A stretch of 64,000 nt of DNA, from NCBI RefSeq assembly GCF_000003815.2, contig NC_049985.1, positions 17,053,643-17,117,642 on the forward strand, read 5' to 3'. The notes under the pieces were generated by a model. It was not told the origin of the DNA and searched no databases. It was given only the letters and a program-made list of their open reading frames with translations. How positions within the stretch are numbered: the first letter of the stretch is position 1; the number at the start of each line of letters is the position of its first letter. The stretch comes from Branchiostoma floridae. Lineage: Eukaryota > Chordata > Leptocardii > Amphioxiformes > Branchiostomatidae. The position numbers and the translations under genes were made by a program. Positions 50,401 through 62,400 of this stretch are shown in pieces.

Positions 50401-53400
50401 ACCTGGTGTAGGGGGTTCCAGCGGGATGACTGTGTGTGATAATTACCTGGTGTAGGGGGCTCCAGCAGGATGATAATTACCTGGTGTAGGGGGCTCCAGC
50501 GGGATGATAATTACCTGGTGTAGGGGGCTCCAGCGGGATGATAATTACCTGGTGTAGGGGGCTCCAGTGTGATGACTGTGTGTGATAATTACCTGGTGTA
50601 GGGGGCTCCAGTGTGATGACTGTGTGTGATAATTACCTGGTGTAGGGGGCTCCAGTGTGATGACTGTGTGTGATAATTACCTGGTCTAGGGGCTCCAGTG
50701 GGATGACTGCGTGTGTTTATCACCTTACCTGGTGTAGGGGGCTCCAGTGGGATAACTGCGCGCTCTGCGTGGTAGAACGTGAAGCCGGAGCTGAATGTCG
50801 CCAGGCGGTTGCAGTAGCAGTGGGACCGTGCGGTGGTCGTCAGTGGGCCAGCCTGGGGAACAAATAGTGTGATACTTTATGTAATATGTTTACATATTTG
50901 ATAGCTTTGGTGATGATTCTTTATGAAGCTAAAAAAAGGCAACAGTATCAGAAATGCAATGTTGCAAGGAAAGTGAAATATACATAATTACACATTAATT
51001 ATCACGCGGAGGATATACGTTATGATATAGTCACGTATGCTGCAATGTTACTGACAAAAATAGAACGTATAAATAATCCATAACATTTCATCGCTTACAC
51101 GACAATCGTCTGACGCCCAACGATGAGATGTTTCATTGAATGAGAGACAGTTTGTTGTGAAGAGCGTTATCTTGTAGTTCAGGGTGAAGTTGACATGACT
51201 GTATTCTTCCGCACTCACATCAGGTGAAGTTGTCACATTCCCGGCATAAGGAACATGCTCAACGCCTGGATGGACGAAGTGATGTCAGATTCAAATCATT
51301 GTAAAGGACAGTTCCCCTAGAATGCCATGGTGATTGATATGCCATTTACATTTCGAACCCCTTCATCAAAAGGGACGTCCACTCGTTTCGTTAAGTAGCC
51401 TAGATTACATCATTCACTAGATACATATGTCATCTTTACATATGGCACAAGTACAAGACCAAACCCGTTAAATGCTATCAAAAGCGCAACCATAAACACG
51501 ATATTAAAATTCTCTATTATAATCATAGAATCATAGCAGAGCCACTAACCGACTGTAAATTCACCAGGTCCACCAACTGCCGTGACGTCATCGGGCGGAA
51601 CAAACCACGTGTATCTGTCCTGTCTCAACACAGTTGTTTCATCGAATGCGACCGAATACGGTGTGTTTTCCGCTACAGAAAATACAGATGATAATGACGT
51701 TAGTTACCTCTATTACTCAGTATGTAAATGAGCTAATTATAATGACTTTTCCGAGCTGATACAAGATTGACAGAAGAATAACTGTGAACATGAATGTAAT
51801 ACATCTGATGCGAGAGGGGTTTGATTTGCATCAAATAGGCTGTTACACTGTATGAGCAATGATGAATATGATTGGACACGTTGTGAGTTGTGCTGTTCGC
51901 TGTGTGATTATCTGCGTTGGCATATATCTGTTGTAAGACTGTATGACTTGTTATATGTCTGCTTTGAGATTGTAATGCATCTGCTGTTGAATTGTTTACG
52001 TTGTGATATATATGCTGTGATACTGTATGCGTGGAGTGGAAAGAGTTGAAGAAAGACTGAATGCAGCTGCAGAGTGTCTACGACCACTGCAGCAACAGGA
52101 CACAGTGGACTACTACTAGTGTATGAGTTGTAGTATATCTGCTGTGAGATCGTTGAGTTGTAATGTAATTGCTGTACAATCGTCTGGGGTGCAATACATT
52201 TCCTATGAGTTGCAATATCTCTGTTTTGTGAATCTATAACCTGTAAAGTATCTGCTGTTAAAATGTTGATATATCACGGAGTTGTAATATACACGTATAT
52301 GCTGAGGGATTGTATAAGCTGTAATGAGACTGTCTTTTGATGGGAGATTGTATCTCGATGGGTTGATTTGGGGTCGATTGCTTGTGGTTTAAGGAAAAAG
52401 CGACGTATGTTTGGCCCCTCTAGGAGCTTTCACTCGGACTACAGGTTTGTTTTTTTTTCGAAATATTCCATGATATCTATTATGCGGGTATCTTTGGCAG
52501 AGATGCACATAATGCAATGCGAATTATGTAAATCGGGATCTAATTTGCAAATCTACTGAAAAATCTATATTTGCGGTGTTTCCTATTTTAGGATTCTACT
52601 ACATCTAACGTAATGCTTATCTTATTTTTTATTGTGTTTATTATTTTAAAATTTAATCTTGTTTGCATCCTGTTACATGCTGTGCTTGCTATTCTCCGGT
52701 TATCGTTGTTCATGGGGTTTACATGCATGGGTTTTCATGCATGTGTGCATGGGTTTACATGAGTTTACATGCATGTGTGCCCAGCATATCAGCGACATCG
52801 AAATGTATACCTCCATAGAGCTGACAGATAAACCCCCTGCGATGGCTGCAGCGTCTCGGATCCCAGGAGGACCCAGTGCCCCAAAACGCAGCACAACCCC
52901 CCGCATCGCCGCGGTTATGCCAGTTGGAGAAGCCGGATGACGTCAGGGTTTGGCCATCTTCAAACACCCACCGACCATCTCTGTTCACGTCAGTCAACCC
53001 CAGCCACCTTCCCCTAACTACCGGCTGCAGACCGGCGAGGTACGCGTTGGTCGCGCTGTCCTTCGGCATGGCTAAAATCCCGCCGTCTGCCGCACAAGCC
53101 TGGCTAGCATCGGTACGCGTCTTCTCTTCCGTAAAGCTCTTGTAGCAAACCTCATTAAACCTTATGTAATCTATTATTGGACAACCTGTTGAACAAAATC
53201 ACGGATTCCGTACTATATTAATCTGCACATATTCATAAATTATGTCTCACTCAATAGTAATTGGGGTCTTCCTTTGTTTGTCCATGCTTAAACTCCCACG
53301 ACTCAACTAAGCTGTGCATCTAAATGTGACGTTCCAGCTGGGGAATTTTTGTAGTTTCACGAAAGTGCGATGTTCCAAAGTGTTGAAAAGAGGCAAACCT

Positions 53401-56400
53401 GTTTGGGGAAGCGTGGTGTTGCTAAGTGTGCGAAAATGAGATACTAAAGTAGCCTGCAGCTGGTCAAGGAATTGTGATGTTTTAGTTGGGAATTTTGTGC
53501 AGTTTACCATCAGTGGATGAGATAAAGACAGAAGGGAAAATCATGTGTTTATGTGTGCGACAAATGGACAGCCCTTGCCGGCGAAGGGTAATGTTCCTGA
53601 CTATGTGAAAGAGGAGACATTGCGCAGAAATGGTGATGTTCCTAATTATCTGAGAAAAGCAGAGAGAGAAGAAATGGTGTTGTTCCTAACTGTGTAAGAA
53701 AAACGGACCTTGTGGCGAAATTGTGATTTTCCTAATTATCTGAGAAAAGCAGACATTGCGCAGAAATGGAGATGTTCCTAACTATGTGAGAAAAGCACAC
53801 CTTGCGCAGAAATGGTGATGTTCCTAACTATATGAGAAATGCAGACCTTGCGTAGAAATGGTTATGTTCCTAACTATATGAGAAAAGCAGACCTTGCGCA
53901 GAAATGGAGATGTTCCTTACTATATGAGAAAAGCAGACATTGCGAAGAAATGGTGATGTTCCTAACTATGTGAGAAAGGCAGACCTTGCACAGAAATGCT
54001 GTTGTTCCTAACTATATGAGAAAAGCAGACCTTGCGCAGAAATGGTGATGTTCCTAACTATGTGAGAAAAGCAGACCTTGCGTAGAAATGGTGATGTTCC
54101 TGTCAAATTCCTCTCGGGATGGAAGCTTGGCTCGTCTCAGGTACAGCCGGACAGGCACGTCACGTGACAGCTCCGACAGCGAGATGTGAAGAGAGCTGCC
54201 TGGCTCCGTCACGTTAAAGGAGTGAACCTGAAAACCAGAAGCAAACATGGCAAATATGAACAACAGAATCATAGGCAATCATGAACTGTCTGTCTCCGTC
54301 AAGGTAACACTATTCAGATCTTTTTTTTTTTTTGTAAATCTGAGACTTTGTGAAATGTTGCCAATTAATTATAAGAAAATTCACCAAATTTAGTGGTTCC
54401 AGCGTAAGCCGTTAAAGGTCATGAAATTCGGCGCGGGCATCAACTCCCCTCAAACCGTAACGGAACGAAAGGAATGGACCTAAAATAGAACACGGACAAC
54501 AGTACCAATTAAAGGAGTGATCCTGACATTAAAACCGTATTTAGACACGAGTTACAGAAGTTATCCATGCCTAGCTCTCTCATGTTAAGTGAGTGGATCT
54601 GATATAAGAAAAATGTAGTTAAATACGGACTACAGAAACAAATTTATCCATGGCAAACAACGGCAATATCACCGTCTAATGCAATCTCCGAGAAAAAGTG
54701 AATAAAACACAAATACCCATACAGCTTCGAAAGGCTATGGGATGAATTTTACTTTCTTGTATATGTACACGTAACACGGTGCCCTGACTGTCTTCAAGCA
54801 ATATATAACATGCTATATAACATATAACATGAACTCAGAGCCATAGGTATCCATGTAAAGCATGTCGTGGTTCATACGATTCAGGATTTAAGAAATGACT
54901 TGCATCAGTATCCAATGTTCATTGTCTAATCACCAAATGCTCCGTCAATTTGAACTACATCATCTGAATAATAACACAGGTACCGACCTGCATGGCGTAC
55001 TTCCACGGAGGCTCAGTTGTGCCCGGATGTTCCACAACAGGAAACTGCTCCAGCCGTTCACTAACAGCCTCGATGGGAGCATTTCCACTTCCGGTCTGCA
55101 GCGGTCCCGAGTTTCCGGTCTGCAGCGGTCCCGAGTCAGTAAAGAGCCTCAGCCTGCTCACAGTGGACTGGACTTTCTCCGAGTCGCCTGCATCGGCGTA
55201 CAGCCGGCTTCTTGTGAGCAGATTCTGTGAGAACAGTCATCCGAGTTAAGTGTAAGTGCATGCAAAAATCTAATTCCATGTGAAATATTGACATGAAGAA
55301 GATGTGTCTATCTGCTAATGTTACTGCATGATCCCAAAAGATCATCAGATCGTTAGACAGTTACCATTGCTCCGATCGAATGGATCGCAGAGTTAGCTTC
55401 GCCGATCAGCGCGGTTATATTCCGTACAGCCACGAAGCTCGATGATTGGTTGTTGGTTCTGAAGACAAGTGGCATGGTTGGCTGGAGGAGACGATATTTG
55501 CCAAGCGTGATCGTGGATCCCGTCATACTGTAGGACGTCGCTGCTTCATCCGGGGTCTTGCGGGACAGGATTGCCTCAGACAGACCTTCAGCCGCGCCGA
55601 TCGCCGACATGGTGGCTTGTTGGAGCTGGGATTTGGTTAGAGCGTGTAAAATAAGCAGGTGACGTAATTTGAGGGAAGTACTGATCATCTTCAAAAGTAA
55701 CAAGTCGCCCAGTACATAAACATGGGCCGTTTTAAAATACTACATTCAAAGTTTGGTACACACTACAACTGTTAATGTAGGTGGTCATGCTCTTGAGGTA
55801 ATAGTGCGGTCTTTATTATGAAGAGTGATGTATGTACCTCTTGCCGATGTGCAGACGTTGAGTTGCTGACGTTAGACAATACTAACGATGACGAAATGAT
55901 GTTTGCCGCAGCTGTGCATAGAAAAAAGAAGAATTTCTTTATCTGACAATGAATTAAATCAACGACACATTACACCTGAAGAAAATGTACTGAAGAAGTG
56001 AAAATATACTTTAGGTCATTTAAGTTTACCGATAAAGACACTTCTGGCCGCCTCCTCCAGTCGCTCTGGTCCGAGAATCTCCTTGGGCTGGCTGCTGAAG
56101 TACGTCACTACTCTCATCATCATCTCAACTACGTCAGCCTGCAAAGGAGCGAGTCGACTAAACGTTAGCTTACTAGGTAGTGTTCAGGTGTCAATAGTGT
56201 GACAATGGATATACAATTCGATATTCAAGCTTCGTTACAGATCTTGGTGATCTTGACCACCACCACATCACATCACGACATCATTGAATACGTATGTTAC
56301 ATCATAACATACGTATTCATTAGAAATTTATAGCAACCATTTGTCTAAATTTCTGACCAACAAAAACGTGACACATTATGAGACATTGTCCGGTACTAAG

Positions 56401-59400
56401 ATTTACCGCAGCATAGCAATAACTTAAAGCACTGGTAACATTTTCAGGGAAGTACCTGTACCTGTACTTCAGCTGTTATCTGGTCTGCGGCAGCTGTTAG
56501 AACCGTAATCACTGTGCTCAGCTGCCTGTAACCTTCCAACGTCTGCATCTGTTCAGCGATCATCTGCACCTTTCTAGTCATGGTTCTCCGCGCCTACAGG
56601 AACGCAGAGCGAAACTGTAAACTTTCATTTACACGTGTATTATTCATACCATAGTCGGAAAACGTAATGGAGGACATGGAATGACACTTTTCAATCAGGA
56701 TAAAAGTTTTCTAGTCTACAATTTCGAAGCAAAGTAGATTTGGTCTCAGTTCAGGCGTATCATTGGTCTAAGTCCTTTCAAACGGCCTTCTACAGCAAAC
56801 ATGCCATTTTCTAATCTAACATATTTTATCAGATTATTCTTATTCTATGCATATCATTAGTTTCTGCCATGACAAAAGGTCGTCTGCAGCAAAGTCATCC
56901 TTACAGCGTCAATTACAATTTTCAAGAGCAGGACCCCGTACCTCCGAAGCTGTGTTTTTCCTGTGCTGAGGAAAGGTGTCTGCATTGAGGATGGAGCTGA
57001 CACGATGCACAATGTTCAGGAGTCCTCTCGTGTCACCGCTGCCTATCAGCCTGTCCAGGGTGCTGCTCAAGTTTCCAAGTAGGAAGTAGGTCTCTTCTTC
57101 ACTTGGCAACGGAACCTTCGGCAAGAAGGCATCAGCTCATTACATGCATGCAAACGCAGCAAAGATATAGACATCATGGTAATCATCCTCGTTACGCAGT
57201 TTTAGATCGGATACTTTTCAAGGCACTCGTCTATTGCTCATGTAAATATTATATACCATGTGTAAAATAGATTAGTCACTTAGAACTCATGTACTAGTAG
57301 TTAAACTGTTCTGTGTGTATTGTATGTACAAGTTGCCAAACACTGTATCCTCTACAGTTGTCGTGCAATAAAGTTCTTCTTCTTCTGTAATTTGCCTATA
57401 GCCAGGAAACACTACAAAACCCATATACATTATTCACCGACACTAGAGTGTCTTTACCTGAACTGACATGGTGTTGGAGATAAGGACTGCCCCACGCGCG
57501 TCTGATACGTGAACTTCCAAGTCGCACGTGAAGTTTCTAGATGGCGACCCGACGGGCAGCTGCAATGCAGGCATTCGGCCATCCTGATGATGACATACAA
57601 ATAAACGAAGGCCATCACAATGTGCAATACCTAGTTTTGTTTTCTTCTAGAAATTTTCATAGAAAATTGTATTGAAATGAAAGAAAGCAGTATTTATGGA
57701 GAATTTGGCCCTACATGGCTCGAATGTTGACTCGAAGTTAAAGGTTTGACACTAAGCTATCAACCTAGGATCCATAGCTAGATGACCTGCAACTGGCATA
57801 CGTGCTACGCTTTTTACGCAGCCAGTGATTTGGTCAAAATGTGCTCTACGCTGGTATAAAAATGTGGCGTACGAATGTCTAAAAGGTTTTTATATCTTCT
57901 TACCGGCCAGCTGGATAAGAACTGCAGGGATCCGTCTGAAGAATCTGACTTTTGATAAAGTGAGTAGACCAATGGCGTGTTGGCATCACTGAATCCTGCA
58001 GAAGTAACACACAAAAGCGAGTAACAGATGTTAACTTAACAATCATTGGCAAGAATTTACACATACCGTACGTAACGCTTTTAAACGCTTCCAAACATTT
58101 AAAAACATGCTCATTACCCTTTACACCACAATTAACAGTCTGAGTCTTTTAAAAGTTCACTTCATCAAGTCGCACATAACTTAGAAACATAGCAAGCAGC
58201 TTACTTACCCTCGCATATGACTGAAAACTCCTCACTGACAGACATTGGTTGTATGACGCACGTACCGCTCTCGGGCGCGCTGTTCATGTTGAAGGCACAC
58301 TCAGCAAATCCAGCTGCTTCTTCTGGAGCCGATACGTCCACGCGGATCCTGTATGATCCGGGGATCTGTAACAAAAGCGTTCTGTCATCAGACTAAAACA
58401 AAAGCGTTCTGTCAGCAGAGTACGTTGTTAACCCATTACAGTCGTGATGCAGATTAAAGCAGATTCATTCAGCCATGTTATTGCACACAGACCTTAAGTG
58501 AGTTGGCTTTCACGACCAGACTGGGGGAAGTACTGCTGGTGGAGAGAAGGCCGGTCCAGTCGCCCCCCTCCATCCCGGCCTCACGTGGGAGGTCTAACAG
58601 CGACCAGTGGTACGACGTGGAGGACGATGGACAGTTCCTGCATGCTGTCCGCAGCACCAGCCGCTCGGACGGGTTAGCTGTCTGGCTGCAGCCTCTATGT
58701 ATGTCGGAAAATACAATAGATAAGGAAAGCTGTAACAGTAGTCTCATATTGAAAGGGTATACATTTATTAGATTAGACGGTTTTGAACACTTGCGAAAGA
58801 GGTCTCTAAACTATAGTATCAATTGTCCTTTACAATATTGATTTAAGAAGTGCAGAATAATGACAAACTACTGACAAATGCACTATAACTACCTACCTAC
58901 GTACCTAGTCCCTTGACCTCCAGGTCGTTGGGGGGAGGGGGGCAAGGTAGCCATGTCTGTGTCACTATATAACTTTATCAAACATATAGCATATAAATAA
59001 CATATAAATGTTGGGTAGTCGCCTAAGGTTTTGTTGGAAGCAGGATTTACATGATTTCCACTTCCAGCACTGTTCCATTCCTTAGTTCCACTCTCTGCTG
59101 GAAAGGTGAGGCTGTTTGTCGGCCGAAACTTGCTGACACAGAAATGTTTAAGGTGTTGTCGGAGGCTGGTAACGATGACGGGGGGACCGTGTACTGCGGC
59201 TGGCGCCCTCCGTCCGGGAATATGCTGCAGTGGCGACCTTTGGGAAATAAATATAGCTTCAAAATTTCATCATTCTTCAATCTTACTTCGATATTGTCAG
59301 TAGAATGAACGGGACATGCTGCATAGAGAAATCGCAGAAATGTTGTTACAGAAAATCTGATGTAACTAACTAATGTTCAAACTAACCGTTTTCTTCCAAG

Positions 59401-62400
59401 CAGCTCCAGGTGAAGTTCAAATCGGCCGAGTCTGTTACAATCCCGTTGGGGTCGTAAGAATCAGTCGCGCTGAGCACTAAGTCTTCCAGCCGGCTCACAG
59501 CTCTGGCGGACCCGCCCGTGATGGACGTCACTAGCGGGGAGAGGACTATCTCCACCCACCGGGCTTCAACTAGAGAATTCCTGGCACCTGTTCTCTCAAC
59601 CACAACAGTCGCGTTCAGATCTAGTCTGACCAGTCCGGGATGCAGGGTGTTTTTGGGTATGAATATTTCCTGGTAGTTTGACGGCACACTGACATCTGTC
59701 CACTGAAGCAAGCCGTCAATATAGGAATAAACCATCCACTGAAACTCGACAGAGTATGTCTCATTACATGTGACGTCAGTAATAGCCTGAATGGTAAAGG
59801 GCACCGGCCTCTCCACCGGTAAGGCCTGGTCCATGGTCGGTCCTCCTCCAGCAAGACTGATATCTGGATAACATTCTGCACAGGTCAGGGATAAAAGAAA
59901 GTTTGGTCAATGACGAAGACAATGACTTATGATAGTAAATGTCTTAGTAATGTAATATAGTCGTAGCGTGAATATCAGAGCCAAATGTTATTGTATAAAC
60001 TGTTTGTTTTAACCTTCCCAGTGATGACATTTGTAAATAAGTCTGTTAATGATGAGATTATATATGCACATATACAAATAGTTTTAACTATCTTTTAATC
60101 CATCTATAATTGTTTTAAGCTCGTCAATTCAGCCCTAGGGCTGCCTTCAGAAGCTTGTACTTGTACTTTTAATTGTTTTGAATGAATAAACCAGTCATCA
60201 TCAAATCTCAGTCATGACCCTACTTTTCTGTACAGCTGCAAGCACTGAATAAAACCATGATAATCATGATGATGATTTAGATGATTATGATGTTAAGACT
60301 GTATCGGAGAATGATACGTTTCATAATAGTAAGCATGTTTACACCTTCGGAAGCACCATGTCCGCCCATTACAAATGTTATCATACCCGGGATAGTCGTT
60401 GACACTGTCCTGGTCGTGATATCCGCTTCAAACCCTCTGAATTCCAAAGAGTTATCGGATCTGAAGACGACGAGCAAATATCCAGCCGTGGAGTTCACCA
60501 CTCCCGGTCCGTCGGTGCCACAGAATTTCCCCAGCAGCTGCGATGATGTGCCAGGTCCATCGTAAATAGCCACGTAGTCGTCCGAACACGCCGAGCTGTT
60601 CTCCAAGCTGAACTGTGTAAAGTTAAGCGAGATTTGTCCCGTTTCGCCCGCGCCGATGAGCCAGCTGCACGCGCTGCTTGCTGGGTAGCTGCCTCCGCCG
60701 TGACGCGGGCTCAGTATTTGCCCAATACTGCTCTCATTCCCGGAAATGACGTACATAGTTGCCTCACTTCCGCACTGAAAACTCCTAGCGTTGGACAGGA
60801 AGGATGATCGGTAAGGGTTGTGGTCTTCATCTGCAAAAACAAAACCGGTTTTAGTGCCACCTGTTCCGTGAGAGAATCTTAGCAACACAGACAAACAGTG
60901 ATATTGATATTATGCTGGTTGGTCTTTTAGAGGGAATATCAATTTTCATAAACAACTTAGATAAACAAATAGATACGTTTAATGAATAGGGTTAATTAGT
61001 AAATTAACAAATAACATCCTTTAGATAGGATATTCAATTGACAATGGAGCAAATAAGTGTATTACCGATGATTTCGTAGACTTCATTTGCATACCCCCCG
61101 CCCTCCCCGTCGGCCTGGCAACCCGATGACGCCCCGTACATCCGGTAGGTGTCCTGCGCGGTGGCAGTGGAAGCGCACCAGCCGCCGTTCTGCAGCGCGA
61201 ACACGCTGTAGCCCAAGTCTCGCGAGACGGAATAGCACTTCTGCAGCGGCTCCTGCCGGCTCTGGTAGGAGTCGGACAGGAGCGGGTCTGTCCCCTCTAG
61301 CGGCTGGATGGCTCGGGAGGCTCGGTCAGTCCAGCAGCCCAGCGGCCGGACCCAAGCTGTGTGGAACATGGCACAGTGGTTATTACAGGGGACCCAACCT
61401 ACAGGTAACATGGCACAGTGGTTCTTACAGGGGACCCAACCTACAGGTAACATGGCACAGTGGTTCTTACAGGGGACCCAACCTACAGGTAACATGGCAC
61501 AGTGGTTATTAAAGGAGACCCAACCTACAGGTAACATGGGCACAGTGGTTATTACAGGGGACCCAACCTACAGGTAACATGGGCACAGTGGTTATTACAG
61601 GGGACCCAACCTACAGGTAACAGGGCACAGTGGTTATTACAGAGATATAAGGGATAGGTAGGAGTCGGACAGGAGCGGGTCTGTTCCTTCTAGCGGCTGG
61701 ATGGCTCGGGAGGCTCGGTCAGTCCAGCAGCCCAGCGGCCGGACCCAAGCTGTGTGGAACATGGGCACAGTGGTTATTACAGGAGATCGAACCTACAGGT
61801 AACATGGGCACAGTGGTTATTACAGGGGACCCAGCCTATACAGGTAACAGGGCACAGTGGTTATTACAGGGGACCCAACCTACAGGTAACATGGCACAGT
61901 GGTTATAACAGGGGACCCAACCTACAGGTAACAGGGCACAGTGGTTATTACAGAGATATAAGGGATAGGTAGGACTCGGACAGGAGCGGGTCTGTCCCCG
62001 GCTGTAGCGGCTGGATGGCCCGGGAGGCACGGTCTGTCCAGCAGCCCAGGGGCCGGACCCAAGCTGTGTGGAACATGGGCAGAGTGGGTATTTAGTGCGG
62101 GAGATATAACGGATATCTGAAAATGAACAAGTTGATGGAGACTAAGAAACCGTTTAACAACACAGGTCCTACCTGGAGCCCCGTAGAGCTGAATCTCTGC
62201 CACCCACGGCTCGCTCCCGCCCGCCACTCCGGTCACTGTAAACCGCCAGTAGCGACCCCTGGCGAAGAAGCCATCAAATATTTCCGCCGCAGCATCCTGG
62301 GTAAAAGTGAGGTTGGCGGCGACCGTGTAGTCCTGGCCAGTTTCGGACGACTCCAGGGTGAAGGAAGTGACGTAATGAGCCCCATCACCAGAGTTGACTA

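Noticed and set aside
57300-57400. Polyadenylated end of a separate gene (GCAATAAAGTTCTTCTTCTT)
   Set aside because: It lies in an intron and resembles the tail of an interspersed retroelement; no coding sequence precedes it.
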